Shown: piece after piece, positions 22,550 to 33,177 of the stretch
Layout of the letters: every line of letters begins with the position of its first letter
How positions within the stretch are numbered: the first letter of the stretch is position 1
Source of the DNA: Batkoa obscura
Lineage: Eukaryota > Entomophthoromycota > Entomophthoromycetes > Entomophthorales > Batkoaceae
DNA length: 64,000 nt
Assembly: GCA_030770535.1 (NCBI GenBank)
Contig: JASVEC010000005.1
Coordinates: 682,001-746,000 of the forward strand
Reading direction: 5' to 3'
The notes under the pieces: generated by a model
Told to the model about the DNA's origin: nothing
The model's input: only the letters and a program-made list of their open reading frames with translations
Database searches by the model: none
Made by a program: the position numbers and the translations under genes

Positions 22550-23883
22550 ACTTTATTGATATTGATAATAAATATGTTTTGATATTGGGCTTCAAATAAT
22601 TATTTATATAAAGTACTTATTTATTTAGGTTTAGTTTTTTATTTATATAAAGCTGCTTCAAACTATCACTGAAATTATATATCGGATGGATGGATTTCTA
22701 ACTTAATTTAAAAGTATTTTTTATTTATAAATGAGAATAGAAATTGATATAAAAAATAAATTGTTTCATATAAATTGACTTTTTTACTTATTTAATTTTA
22801 ATTAAGCTTCATATTAAATCTTTAATTATAATAATTATTTAATTTATTTGTTTTATTTTTACATAAATTATCCATCTTTTATTTTTAAATTTCTTGAATC
22901 GTTCGATTTTAAAAACAATTCAAACTATTAAATGAGATCAAAAATGTTTAAAGATATGAGAATACTTTAATAGACAAGTTACTTTCCAATACTTTAACGG
23001 GTATGTAGGCGACATTCCTTTGATAAGTAATCCCCTCTTCTTTGAGAAGACTAAGGTTCCAACCTCAAACTTTGGCTGAAAAGAATGTGTGTCTTACCAC
23101 TTGGCCACCTTCCCTCTTAAATTCAATATTTAACTAATCTTTTTATCTATGTTAGAAAATGATATTAAATTTAGAATAAATGGTTTAATATACAGTGTTT
23201 TTATCATACTACAGTCATAGCAAGAAAAAAATATTAAAAAACTGAAGTAAAAAATTAAGTGAATAATTTTCAACAAAAATAACCAAAATTGAAATAACAC
23301 ACTCTGGAAATTCTTAATTTTGTTCACTTTTAAAAATTACTATCTTTTTTTTAATTAATTTTGAATTTTTTCCATACTATGACTATGATGCGATAAAAAC
23401 ATTGTACTTAATTTTAATAAATGTAATAATATTTTGAACTTAGTTTCAATTCATTTAAAGATTCATAATTAAAAACTCGATCTATTAAGTGACTTTTAAA
23501 TATTTATTTTATTTATTTATTAATATTAATCAACTATTTAAAATTACTTTTATTCATCTAAAAAAACTATTTCAATAGACTACTAAAATTGGTTCTTTAA
23601 ACTTCAATAAAAAAATATTAATATATTGAATTAATAAAGCAACCCAATTGAAATAATAATATTAGTTTTTTCTTTATATAAGAAAGTTAAGAAATTAATG
23701 GGAAAACCTAATAATCGGCGTTCAACTTTTAAATTTTAAGCACCGAAAGCAATTTAAGCTTAAAAAGAAATGGAATTAAAAATTCATCCAGTTTTTGATA
23801 TAAACCGAAATCATTTTACCATTGACGTAATAAGAAGAATTATATATAAATTACATTATTAAACTTTTAAGAAAAAAAAAGAG
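22550..23883. other. Intergenic with a tRNA-like relic
   Basis: Apart from the tRNA-like sequence at 23044-23116 the stretch is AT-rich and featureless. Confidence 0.5.
23044..23116 (-). tRNA. tRNA-like relic, isotype not assignable
   Basis: On the minus strand a 73-base segment has a perfect A-box (TGGCCAAGTGG, at 23097-23107) and a near B-box (GGTTGGAACCT, at 23054-23064) at tRNA spacing. Its ends GAGGGAA and TCTTCTC pair partly. The anticodon and T stems pair poorly. It is probably a decayed tRNA gene or a tRNA-derived fragment. Confidence 0.35.
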
Positions 23884-23890
23884 TATATAA
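23884..23890 (+). promoter_or_regulatory. TATA box of UGT copy 3
   Basis: TATATAA lies 61 bases before the ATG at 23945. The leader between them contains three tandem AACTAAAATCA-type units. Confidence 0.55.
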
Positions 23891-23944
23891 ACACTAGCAA
23901 TTGACTAAACCAAAACAAACTAAAATCAACTAAAATCAACTAAA

Positions 23945-25654
23945 ATGAATTTATTTACTTTAATATTAACTTTGTTTTTATTGAATTTTGGAAATGCTTC
24001 TATTGAGAAGCAAGAATTACCCAATCATAAACTCAATATAGTATTACACTCCTCCTTTGGGGGACGAAGCCATATCAAATCGTTATTAGAGATTGGGGAT
24101 GTATTAGCAAAAAGAGGCCATTCCATAACATATGCAACGATTCATGATAATATTCGATTTACTTCAGGATATAATATAAAAAATTATACTTTAGGATCTA
24201 CTGAGACGGATACTGAAATGGAAAAATTATTACGTTCCAAAGTTAAGCAAATGATAGCCCAATCACCAAGTGAATTAAATCCTAAATATTTAGCTAAATC
24301 ATTAGGCTCTTTTTTTACTAAATATTATGAAGATACATTTTTACCACTTAAAGAGTATTTAATAGAAACCAAACCGGATCTAGTAGTTTGTAGTTTTTTT
24401 GCAATATCATGTATTGATTTAGCCAAACATTTAAAATTACCATTAATCATCGGTTATCAATCCACGGATAATTTAGGTTTAATTGTAGAACCTTTTATTA
24501 CTATGAGTTCGGATTATGCGCCCATTTATACTAAAGATATGTCTTTTATTGAACGTTTTAATGCCCAAATTCTTCAGCCTGCTATCAAAATTTACTATTT
24601 TTCTAGTATGGGCGATGCTACTAACCAATTAAGAAAAAAATATCAAATTCCTATTGTTAATGGGATGAATCCAGGGGCAAACTATGGGTTAAATATTGCT
24701 AATAGCTTTGTTGGGTTTGAACCAGCAACTAGTACATTACCAGATTTAATTCATGTGGGTCCGATTGTATCAGAAAATAGAGATAGATTAACGCCAGAAT
24801 TAAATGAGTTTTTAGATCTTCATGAAAACACATTATTTATTGCTTTTGGTTCCCATTCTATATTGAATGAAAATATAACTCAAAAAATATTAGAAGCTTG
24901 TTTATTAGCTATTGAAGAAAATATTATTGATGGTATTGTATGGGGTTTAGGTAAAACAAAACAAAATGATTTTCCAGTAGAAATCAAGGATCGTAAAGGG
25001 AAAAAGATAAAAGTACAAGATTTATTTGAAGGAAAAAATAAAAATATTCGGTTATTATCTTGGGCACCACAAGTATCTATTTTAAATCATAAGAATACTA
25101 AATTGTTTATATCTCATGGTGGTTTAGAATCTACCTTTGAAGCCATTTATTCAGGTACACCTATATTATGTTTGGCATTAATTGCTGATCAACCAAGAAA
25201 TGCACGTAAAATTGAAGAGATAGGGACTGGTCTTTATGTGGATAAAGTTACCTTTACATCTCAATCTCTCAAAGAACAATTTAGAACTATCATCGAAGAT
25301 AAAAAGCATAAGTTTCAATCAAATTTATTAAGAATGAAAACGATCTCTTATTATAATTCAAAGGGAATTAATGTTGCTGTTGATTTATTTGAGCAACATG
25401 CCTATACTGCTAAAGCTTGTAGAGAACTGGAACCATATGACCCCAACTCGGATTTACCTCCTTGTGAACTTAAACATCTTATACCAGTATCTCAACAAAT
25501 GTCCTTTATTTCTGGTAAAGGAATTGATATCTATGGTACAGTTATTTTATTACTTTTATCTAGTCTAATTTTGTCTTTCTATTCCATATATCATTTATCT
25601 AAAATCGGGTTTAAATGTTATAATAATATTTCCAAGAAATTTAAAATGGAATGA
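23945..25654 (+). CDS. ER-type UDP-glycosyltransferase (GT1), UGT copy 3
   Basis: An intact 569-residue UGT, close to copies 1 and 4. It has a signal peptide (MNLFTLILTLFLLNFGNAS), then IVLHSSFGGRSHIK in the acceptor domain, then the UDP-sugar signature with SWAPQVSILNHKN, FISHGGLEST and ADQPRNA. A C-terminal membrane segment (GTVILLLLSSLILSFYSIY) and tail KFKME follow, fitting the KxKxx ER-retrieval pattern. The predicted topology is catalytic domain in the ER lumen and short cytosolic tail. The sugar donor and acceptor are not determinable. It is a single exon with its own TATA box. It converges with UGT copy 4, the two stops lying about 540 bases apart. Confidence 0.93.
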   Translation: MNLFTLILTLFLLNFGNASIEKQELPNHKLNIVLHSSFGGRSHIKSLLEIGDVLAKRGHSITYATIHDNIRFTSGYNIKNYTLGSTETDTEMEKLLRSKVKQMIAQSPSELNPKYLAKSLGSFFTKYYEDTFLPLKEYLIETKPDLVVCSFFAISCIDLAKHLKLPLIIGYQSTDNLGLIVEPFITMSSDYAPIYTKDMSFIERFNAQILQPAIKIYYFSSMGDATNQLRKKYQIPIVNGMNPGANYGLNIANSFVGFEPATSTLPDLIHVGPIVSENRDRLTPELNEFLDLHENTLFIAFGSHSILNENITQKILEACLLAIEENIIDGIVWGLGKTKQNDFPVEIKDRKGKKIKVQDLFEGKNKNIRLLSWAPQVSILNHKNTKLFISHGGLESTFEAIYSGTPILCLALIADQPRNARKIEEIGTGLYVDKVTFTSQSLKEQFRTIIEDKKHKFQSNLLRMKTISYYNSKGINVAVDLFEQHAYTAKACRELEPYDPNSDLPPCELKHLIPVSQQMSFISGKGIDIYGTVILLLLSSLILSFYSIYHLSKIGFKCYNNISKKFKME

Positions 25655-26196
25655 TTGATGATATTCTATTCATTTGAATATTAAAATTAATATTTAGGGG
25701 TGTTTTTTTGGCTTTATCACTTTTTCCCTTAAGGGCTATTTGAGTGGAAAAATTGGCAGTAAAATTCTTAAACACAAAAATACATCCCCATTTGATAAAA
25801 ATAAATAAGCACATATTAAATTAAATTTTTTTACTAAATTTTTTTAAATTATTATATCAATATATAAATAGAAAATAAATTAAAAAAGTATAAGTAAAAA
25901 TATTTAATAGTCCTTATTAAACTAATAAACTCAAATTTCGTCTATTGATTATACTACACTTTTAATGTCACAAATGCTTCTGAAATATTAACTTCTTTAA
26001 AATACTACCTTATGAATACATAAAGAATAAAAACATAGATTGCTGGCATTAAATCCTATATAAATATATATTATATTCAAATAATAAACAATTATTAATA
26101 AAAATTTAGATATTGTTAAATTACTTTAAAAACAAAATAGAATCGTTTGTAATATAGTTTAATAGAATTTTAGTGGAATCAGAAAAACATCTATTT
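25655..26196. other. Spacer between two convergent UGT genes
   Basis: Holds the miniature element at 25696-25789; otherwise AT-rich 3' flanks of the two genes. Confidence 0.55.
25696..25789 (+). mobile_element. Miniature TIR element, copy 6
   Basis: A 94-bp copy (AGGGGTGT to ACATCCCC) with ATTT on both sides (25692-25695 and 25790-25793). It lies 41 bases after the stop of UGT copy 3, so it probably sits in its 3' untranslated region. Confidence 0.85.
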
Positions 26197-27909
26197 CTAT
26201 TCTACTTTAGGTTTAGCCATCATTTGCTTATAATATTCTAATCCAAATTTATACAATGGATTTAAAGAACATAAAGCCAATGCAATACTTACTAGCAATA
26301 TTACAAGAGCTGTAGCAAAAACGTCAATACCATTAGCTTTGATAGAGGACATTTGGTTGGACACTGGGATAAGATGTTTGATTTCACAAGGTGGTACATT
26401 TGAATTAGGATCATAAGGTTCATATTTTCTACATGCTTTAGCGGTATAAGCATGTTGTTCATATAAATCAGCTGCATAACTAAGTCTTCTTGAATTATGA
26501 TGAGAAATAGTCTTCATTCTTGATAGGTTGGATTTAAATTTGTTATCCCTGTCCTCGATAATAGTTTTAAATTGTTGTTTTAAAGATTCAGGTGTAAAGG
26601 TAACTTTATCAACATAAAGCCCACCCCCTACTTCTTCCAATTTACGTGCATTTCTTGGTTGATCACCAAATAATGCTAAACATAATACTGGAGTACCTGA
26701 ATGAATGGCTTCAAAGGTAGACTCAATTCCACCATGAGATATAAATAATTTAGTATTCTTATGATTTAAAACAGATACTTGTGGTGCCCAAGATAATAAC
26801 TTGACTTTATCATTCTTTCCTTCAAACAATTCTTTAACCTTAATTTTACCCCCTTTGCCATTATTTACTTCAAGTGGGAAGTCATCTTGATTAGTACGTC
26901 CTAACCCCCATACAACACCGTCGATAACACCTTGTTGAACAGCTAATAAGGAGGCTTCTAATATTCTTTTGGTTAAACTTTCATTTAATACGGAGTTGGA
27001 ACCAAAAGCAATAAACAAAATGTTCTCATGAGTATTTAAAAACCCATTTAATTCAGCTGTCAATAAATCTTTGTTCTCAGATACAATTGGGCCAACATGA
27101 ATTAAGTTTGGAGGTGATCTAGCAGCCGGTTCAAACCCAATAAAGGTACTTACAAGATTTAAACCATAATCTAAACCAGGTTGAAATTCATTACTCGATG
27201 GAATTCCAAATTTTTGTCGTACTTTATTTTCCATAGCGACCACCTTAGATATATAATGGAGACTAACTATTGGTTTAATAGTTAGAGAATAAAAGCGCTG
27301 AATAAAAGACATATCTTTAGTATAAATTGGACTATATTCAAAACCTGAAGTAATAAAAGGTTCCATAGTTAACGCAATACCTTCTGTAGTTTGATAACTA
27401 ATAATTAAAGGTATTTTTAAATGTTTTGCTAAATCAATACATGGATGAGCAAAAAAATCACAAGCTATAAGATCGGGTTTCGATTTTATCAAGTATTCTT
27501 TAAGTGGTTGAAAAGTGCGTTCATAATTTATAATAAAAACTGGTCCTAAAGTCCTTGCCATTGCTTTACCCGTATTTTCTGTATTTCGATCTGAAATTCT
27601 TTCTCTCATTATATTCCTCATAGTTTCGTCATCAAGGAATCCTCCGCCTATAGAATAATTACCAATGTCATATCCTTTTGTAAATCGAATATTATCATCT
27701 AAGGTGGCATACGTGATTTTATGTCCTCTTTGTGCTAACGCATCACCTATTTCTAAAGATGATTTGATGTGGCTTCTTCCGCCAAATGCTGAATGTACTA
27801 CGATATTTAACTTAGGATGCCTGTTTAAATCAAACACTTCACCTTTAGGAGCGGACCCATTGAATCTATTTAAGAGTCCAAAACTAAATAAAAGTGATAA
27901 CAACTTCAT
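26197..27909 (-). CDS. ER-type UDP-glycosyltransferase (GT1), UGT copy 4
   Basis: An intact 570-residue UGT on the minus strand. It has a signal peptide to about residue 19, IVVHSAFGGRSHIK in the acceptor domain, the donor signature SWAPQVSVLNHKN with FISHGGIEST and GDQPRNA, a C-terminal membrane segment (FATALVILLVSIALALCS) and tail KPKVE matching KxKxx. It is close to copies 1 and 3 throughout, including the NDGKGGK-like insert before the signature. A TATA box at 27949-27956 (minus strand) lies 40 bases from the ATG. It is a single exon. With copy 3 it forms a convergent pair, the kind of arrangement left by local inverted gene duplication. Confidence 0.93.
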   Translation of the reverse strand: MKLLSLLFSFGLLNRFNGSAPKGEVFDLNRHPKLNIVVHSAFGGRSHIKSSLEIGDALAQRGHKITYATLDDNIRFTKGYDIGNYSIGGGFLDDETMRNIMRERISDRNTENTGKAMARTLGPVFIINYERTFQPLKEYLIKSKPDLIACDFFAHPCIDLAKHLKIPLIISYQTTEGIALTMEPFITSGFEYSPIYTKDMSFIQRFYSLTIKPIVSLHYISKVVAMENKVRQKFGIPSSNEFQPGLDYGLNLVSTFIGFEPAARSPPNLIHVGPIVSENKDLLTAELNGFLNTHENILFIAFGSNSVLNESLTKRILEASLLAVQQGVIDGVVWGLGRTNQDDFPLEVNNGKGGKIKVKELFEGKNDKVKLLSWAPQVSVLNHKNTKLFISHGGIESTFEAIHSGTPVLCLALFGDQPRNARKLEEVGGGLYVDKVTFTPESLKQQFKTIIEDRDNKFKSNLSRMKTISHHNSRRLSYAADLYEQHAYTAKACRKYEPYDPNSNVPPCEIKHLIPVSNQMSSIKANGIDVFATALVILLVSIALALCSLNPLYKFGLEYYKQMMAKPKVE

Positions 27910-27948
27910 TTTTATTGTTTTTATTTTTTCTCTTCTGATTTTAAGGGC

Positions 27949-27956
27949 TTTATATA
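27949..27956 (-). promoter_or_regulatory. TATA box of UGT copy 4
   Basis: On the minus strand TATATAAA stands 40 bases before the start codon at 27909. Confidence 0.55.
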
Positions 27957-28761
27957 CTTTTTGTTTTGAATTATCTATTGCTTTTATTTTGGTAATAAAT
28001 CATAAACTAATATCAGAAAGCTCATACATTGGCTTCAAGTCAGCATTGATATTTAATAAATAACTCGACTATTCGCCAATTGAAGAATTAGATTATACCC
28101 TCTTACTGCATACCAATAGTCACAATTTCGCTATTTTAAGTGTTGTTGATAATTCTATTTAAGTAATAATTACCACAATTTTCAGTAATTCTATATTTTA
28201 AAAGCATCAACTATTAGATTCAATATAGCTTCTAAACACATCAGGGCATTGAAATTAAGTTTATTTTTAAAGTTGCACTCTTATTTTACAGCTATTTCAT
28301 TTCGTTTTTGAACTATTTAGTGATAGCTTTTACTAGTCAATAATTGTACAGCTGATTTTTTGTCTAGCCTAAGCATTCTATTTTAGCCAAATTTTAGCAT
28401 AAATTTTACTTCTAAATAAACAGTGAGAGAGATTGAAAGAGAAATGAAACAGCTTTAAAATAGTTGGAAATTATCGGCTAAAAATTGGGTCACGATTGAA
28501 GCCAAAATCTATTTTTTAGAATAGGTTTAAAATTACCAACTAAAATGGTTCAAAGGGTTTTATTTTATTTAAGAAATTCTGTCACGAGATTCAAAATTTC
28601 TAAAAAATGGTAAAAAAGCATCGGTTTAATATACAAGCAAAAATGTTCGTTTATGAGAATCTCGTTTTTTGAATATTTAGCTAACATGTTTTTTTAAGTT
28701 TTACGTCTTAAAAAATGGACAAAAATAGAGATAAAGAAGTATTCCTATATTTTTTCTTTTT

Positions 28762-29188
28762 TATAATGAATAGCAGAAAAAAACTGGAGAGGCCTCCCAA
28801 AAAAACGGACTACTACTTCCAAAGCTCAATTTATGAAAAAATTAGCAAAAATAAAAGATACAAATTTATATATTAAACCAATATAGTATATATAATAACT
28901 TATATAAAAAAGTATTAAAAAAAATACTATATATATTTATTTAATACTTTAAGACTTTAATTCTTTTATTATTTCTTTTCAATGTTAAAACAATTTTTGA
29001 TGAAAATTTAATCTAAGTTAGCTTAAAATCAGACTTTTGAGAATAGTTGTTTTCTATGAAAGTTTAAGCTTGAAATCGAACTTTGGCAGCTGTTGAAATT
29101 CTTGAATCTTATTGGTTGAAAAAAATCAAATTTGAAAGCAATCCGATTTTTTTCTGGAGCTTCTCCTTTTTTTTTGCTATTCATTATA
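28762..29188. mobile_element. 427-bp non-autonomous element with terminal inverted repeats
   Basis: The left end TATAATGAATAGCAGAAAAA is matched in reverse complement at the right end (TATAATGAATAGC followed by an A run), and GGAGAGGCCTCC pairs with GGAGAAGCTCC further in. The imperfect inverted repeats are about 36 bp. TA beside each end could be a Tc1/mariner-type target duplication. The inside is AT-rich and non-coding. Confidence 0.55.
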
Positions 29189-29446
29189 CAACTTGGTAAT
29201 TATTAAACAAATTTAATATGGTTCATAATACAATATATTTTAAGTTTTGAATTAGTTGCTTATTGTATCAAAACCCTATCGAACAAATAAAAATAAAAGA
29301 TTCAAGATAATATTTAGTATATTTAGAAACTACCTTACATTCTTTTTAGTAATATTAAACTAAAAATATTAAATAATTACACTAATAGATGTTAAAAATA
29401 CTTGAATCAAAGTTATTGAAAAAAATTTGTAATAAAAACTTAATAT

Positions 29447-29546
29447 GAGGATGTATTTTTGTGTTTAAGAATTTTATTAAACAACTTTTCCGCTCAAATA
29501 GCGCTTAAAAAATGGAAAAAGTAATGAAGCCAAAAAAAACACCCCC
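29447..29546 (-). mobile_element. Miniature TIR element, copy 7
   Basis: Complete 100-bp copy (GAGGATGT to ACACCCCC), reverse orientation, flanked by ATAT on both sides. Confidence 0.85.
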
Positions 29547-30017
29547 ATATGTTAATTAATAAATATTATATTGGTAAAATAAAGCAAAAAAACATGTAAA
29601 TATATTAAAAAGCCAGATGCTAAATAACATAAGACGTTTTCTTATCATATAAATAAATAATTAGTTTTTACAATAATGCTTTGAAATCCTAACTTTTAAT
29701 GGTTTTTTTTATTTTAGTATTCAAAAATTAATTTTATAAAGGTTCTTTTTAATTCGTTACAACTCAGGTTTTTATTTTTGGTCAATTAGTTAATGACAAA
29801 GTATAATGAAAACTTGTTAAGTAGAGAGCAAAATTCTCAAAGTTTAAAAATTGACAAGGCTCAAATACATTGATTACAAAATGAGCTGGAAACCCTTCGG
29901 AAATTTTGAATAAAAACATGCCCAATTATTTATAATCAAGTGATAAACATGTTTAGTAGAGTAACAAAAGCCAAACTTTAAAGTAAAATACTGAAAAATA
30001 TTTTTTATTAAACTAAG

Positions 30018-30473
30018 ATGAAAAGAATAATATTTATAGTATACATTTCATTATTGTTTTGTGTTGTAAACTGCTCTTTTCCTAAATTATTTAAAATGAA
30101 CGATCATAATTCAAAGATAAACCCTAAAGTGAGAGAAATGATGGAACAATCCAATTCACGTAAAATGCCACAAATGATTCCTATAATGATACAATTAAGT
30201 CCTACTGATGAAGAGGTGCACGCTAAAGCTAGTCAGGATCAAGAAGCTTATATCCACCAATTACAAGATCATTCTAAAAAAAGTGTTGAAGGTATAATTG
30301 AAGTATTAAATTCTTTAAAAGCTGAAGGCACAATATCAAACTACAGACAATACTTTATTTCCAATTCTATTGCATTGGAAGCAGACAGTAAAGCGATTGT
30401 AAGGTTGGCCAAGTTAAAAGAGGTTGAAGAAATTTCTTCAAATGCTTCATTTAAAGTAGATTTAGATGGATAG
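30018..30473 (+). CDS. Secreted stand-alone I9 protein (subtilisin propeptide-like inhibitor)
   Basis: A 151-residue protein with a signal peptide (MKRIIFIVYISLLFCVVNCS) and, from about residue 52 to 148, an inhibitor I9 domain: IPIMIQLSPTDEEV at its start, a long helix, YRQYFISNSIALEAD, then LAKLKEVEEISSNASFK. The order and wording match the propeptide of the subtilisin at 54.9 kb (LQSYYISNTIAIKA, PGIKEISTNRKFK), but the stop at 30471-30473 is not followed by any protease domain. Stand-alone I9 proteins are known as proteinase B inhibitors in yeast and mushrooms; a secreted one would act on outside subtilisins. Regulation of the cell's own or a competitor's protease is inferred. It converges with the QPCT gene, stops 63 bases apart. 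Confidence 0.78.
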   Translation: MKRIIFIVYISLLFCVVNCSFPKLFKMNDHNSKINPKVREMMEQSNSRKMPQMIPIMIQLSPTDEEVHAKASQDQEAYIHQLQDHSKKSVEGIIEVLNSLKAEGTISNYRQYFISNSIALEADSKAIVRLAKLKEVEEISSNASFKVDLDG

Positions 30474-30536
30474 TTTTTATTTTAAACTAATAAAAATAAA
30501 TATGCTAGCTATTTTCGACTATTTAAAATTAACACT

Positions 30537-31617
30537 TTATTCTTTATTAAAGAGACAGAGATACTCTGCGATAAAAGCTCTAAACAATAGCGCTAAATGA
30601 TTCACTATTTTAGATGAAACAACTGATTCATTATCTCCTAAAGTATGCCAAAACTTTGGAAATGGGACAGGAATTAAATGTAATATAGAAACACCTTTTT
30701 CTTGGAAAGGCCTGTGATCGTCATCAATTTTATAATCAAATTGATAATTCAAAAACTGTCTTTGTCTTAATGAATTTGGTTTTAATTTATATTGGAATAG
30801 CTTAGATTCTAATTGGATTAATTTATTAAAAAAGTGAACAGATTCTTTATTAATTGATACCAAAGGTGTGCCTTCAGACCCTAATAAATCTAATAATACA
30901 AATAGTTCTATTGAATCAATCTCATTTTCTCCGAGATTAGCTGTTCTAATACGGTTCAACAATGATGTTGTATGTAACTTATCTGCTAAATGTCTAAAAT
31001 ATTAATTTTTTCTTTTTAAAAAATAATAAATACCTTGCTCCATAGATAGAATCTTCTGTCGTCCAATTTTCAAACGCTTCTTCTCCATCAAAAAATATCA
31101 ATTTAAGGGTAACATTTCTCATATTGGTTTCTAATAAATTATTTAAAGAATGAGCAATATCTAATAATAAAGCACAAGAGACAGCCGAATCAGTAGCAGC
31201 AATAAAATTATCATTTGGTGGTAGGAAGTATTTGGAATCAAAATGAGCTGCGAACACCAATGACTTTCTAGCATTGGGGTTCTTTATTGCAACTACATTA
31301 CTAAATTTTTTTTTACCATGAGGTGTATCTGATTCAAACGAATCCAATTCCACTTTCCAATCTAAAGATTCCAACTCAGAATAAATAAAATCCCTTACTA
31401 TTGTATTATTTTCTGTTCCACTAACTCTTTTGCGTAAAAATGGTTTCAGTAGTTTACCATTTGGTTTTAATCGAGATGGTATGGATAACCCTTGTAAATA
31501 TTGCAAATTATCTAAACTAAGCTGTGGTAAGCATTCAATACATTCCACATTTAATGCTTTTACTTCTAAAAAGATTGAAAAAATTAATATTAAGGATAGT
31601 ATGTATCTTTCTAACAT
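30537..31617 (-). CDS. Secreted glutaminyl-peptide cyclotransferase, 2 exons
   Basis: Exons on the minus strand are 31617-31034 and 30993-30537, joined across a 40-bp GT-AG intron to give 346 residues. The enzyme turns N-terminal Gln of peptides into pyroglutamate. It belongs to the zinc QC (M28-like) family. A signal peptide covers residues 1 to ~21. Zinc and catalytic residues are visible: D143 (ATDSAVSC), E179-E180 (FFDGEEAF), D230 in LLDLLG, the DDDH cluster at 285-288 and H311 (FWHTLGD). YGARHL matches YGSRHL of animal enzymes across the splice junction, which supports the intron. Length is normal. It probably acts in the secretory pathway on secreted proteins. Confidence 0.93.
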
Positions 31618-33177
31618 TTTAATAAATGAAAACTAATTTGTTTTCTGATATTATTATAGTTCTCCGCTTAATCACATTTTTAATTTATGTTGGGCTATTC
31701 TTAAGCTCTGCCCAAAATTAAAATTTATTTTATCTAGTTTATTGACAATATTCTTTGATTAAACATAATAGAAAATAGATTAAAATAAATTAAATGAAAC
31801 TTTATCTTTGTTCAAAAGGATAAGTACCTAACTATTAACTATGTGACGTAAAAACTATTATAAAACATAAGAAGCTTGATGATAAATTTAAACCTTTGAA
31901 ACTATGTTCTTTTTTATGCCACTTTCCAAATATTAAGTTTCAAAGCTTAGTTTTTATTTTTAAACCAATAATATTCTGTTTTAAATTAACTTTTAAAAAT
32001 TAAAATTTAAACAGCAGCAGAAATAGCAGATCAACCTCAACTATCAACTTAATAAAGTAAAAGCTAAAGCCAGTCTGAAAAAGTTTACCATAAACGAATA
32101 ACATTATAAATGTTATATAACAGTTCATGGATAATTAGTAGAGGAAATAACCTAATTATAATTATTTCATTCGTTTAAAACTCAGTAGCGGAGTTATTAA
32201 AGCCCATTACGTTACATATTCGATGATTATAACATTAGGTTATTGCCAAACTTTAGGCTTTAAAGGAATAATATTATTTCTTAAATCGGCTGTTTATTCT
32301 AAAGTTTATCCTTCAATAATAGCAACTTAGTATAGAAAGTTGCATGCTCAAATTTTAAATTTAGCTCAAGTTTCGTTTAAAAATAGCTGTCTGCATTTCA
32401 ATCTTATATGAAATTGACAAACAATTAATGTTGCCATTAAATTAATCATAGTTCATAATAAGCATAACACATTGTATTAATATATTAGGTTTCATTAAAA
32501 GATAAAATAATAAATGGTTAGAGTATTATTAAATGAATTAAATTTAACTAGTAAAGTTAACGAATAAAGGTTGTATAATTAATATTATTAGATGAAATCA
32601 ATGAGTTATGATTAAAAAATAACATTTTCATATATATTAAAGTTGTAATGAATATTGTATTTAACCCAATATCCGTTCCATATGTAATAAGTTAACTTAT
32701 ATTTTTGTACTACCAGTATATGATATTATTAGTTTACATCATTAATATACAATTGATAATTTAATTAATTTTTTAATTGATGCTTTTTAGCCCATTAAAT
32801 TAATTTAAAATTTTCGAGTTTTGAGTATTAGCATTCTGATTTCATAACCTTAAAACACATCCTCGTACTTTCTACAGAATCTCTCAGCTTCATTTAATGA
32901 TTTCATGCTCATCAATTTAAAGAATCAAATATGATATCAACTACTATTAATATATTCAATAAAGAACTTAATATATTAAGATATAAACAATATCGAATGA
33001 CTAAATGATTAGAGTAATTATTTAAATATTTTAAAACTGTATTTGTATACTACTATTAAAAAGCTGTTTAAAAACAAAATCAAAATGTTTAAAATTATGC
33101 CATAAATAAAACTTTTTATTATAATAATGATACTGATTTTTAAAGCTGAAAATAATAAGTAAAATTAGTAATACATA
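31618..33177. other. Intergenic, nothing recognised
   Basis: AT-rich DNA upstream of the QPCT gene and downstream of the Tubby-like gene at 33.2-34.0 kb. No gene, repeat or RNA was seen. Confidence 0.5.

Larger units (their letters stand above)
27910..30017. other. Intergenic with a 427-bp TIR element and one miniature element
   Basis: Contains the promoter of UGT copy 4, the TIR element 28762-29188 and the miniature element 29447-29546. No gene was recognised in the rest. Confidence 0.55.

Noticed and set aside
27665-28063. 132-residue plus-strand open frame
   Set aside because: Antisense shadow of the signal-peptide end and promoter of UGT copy 4.
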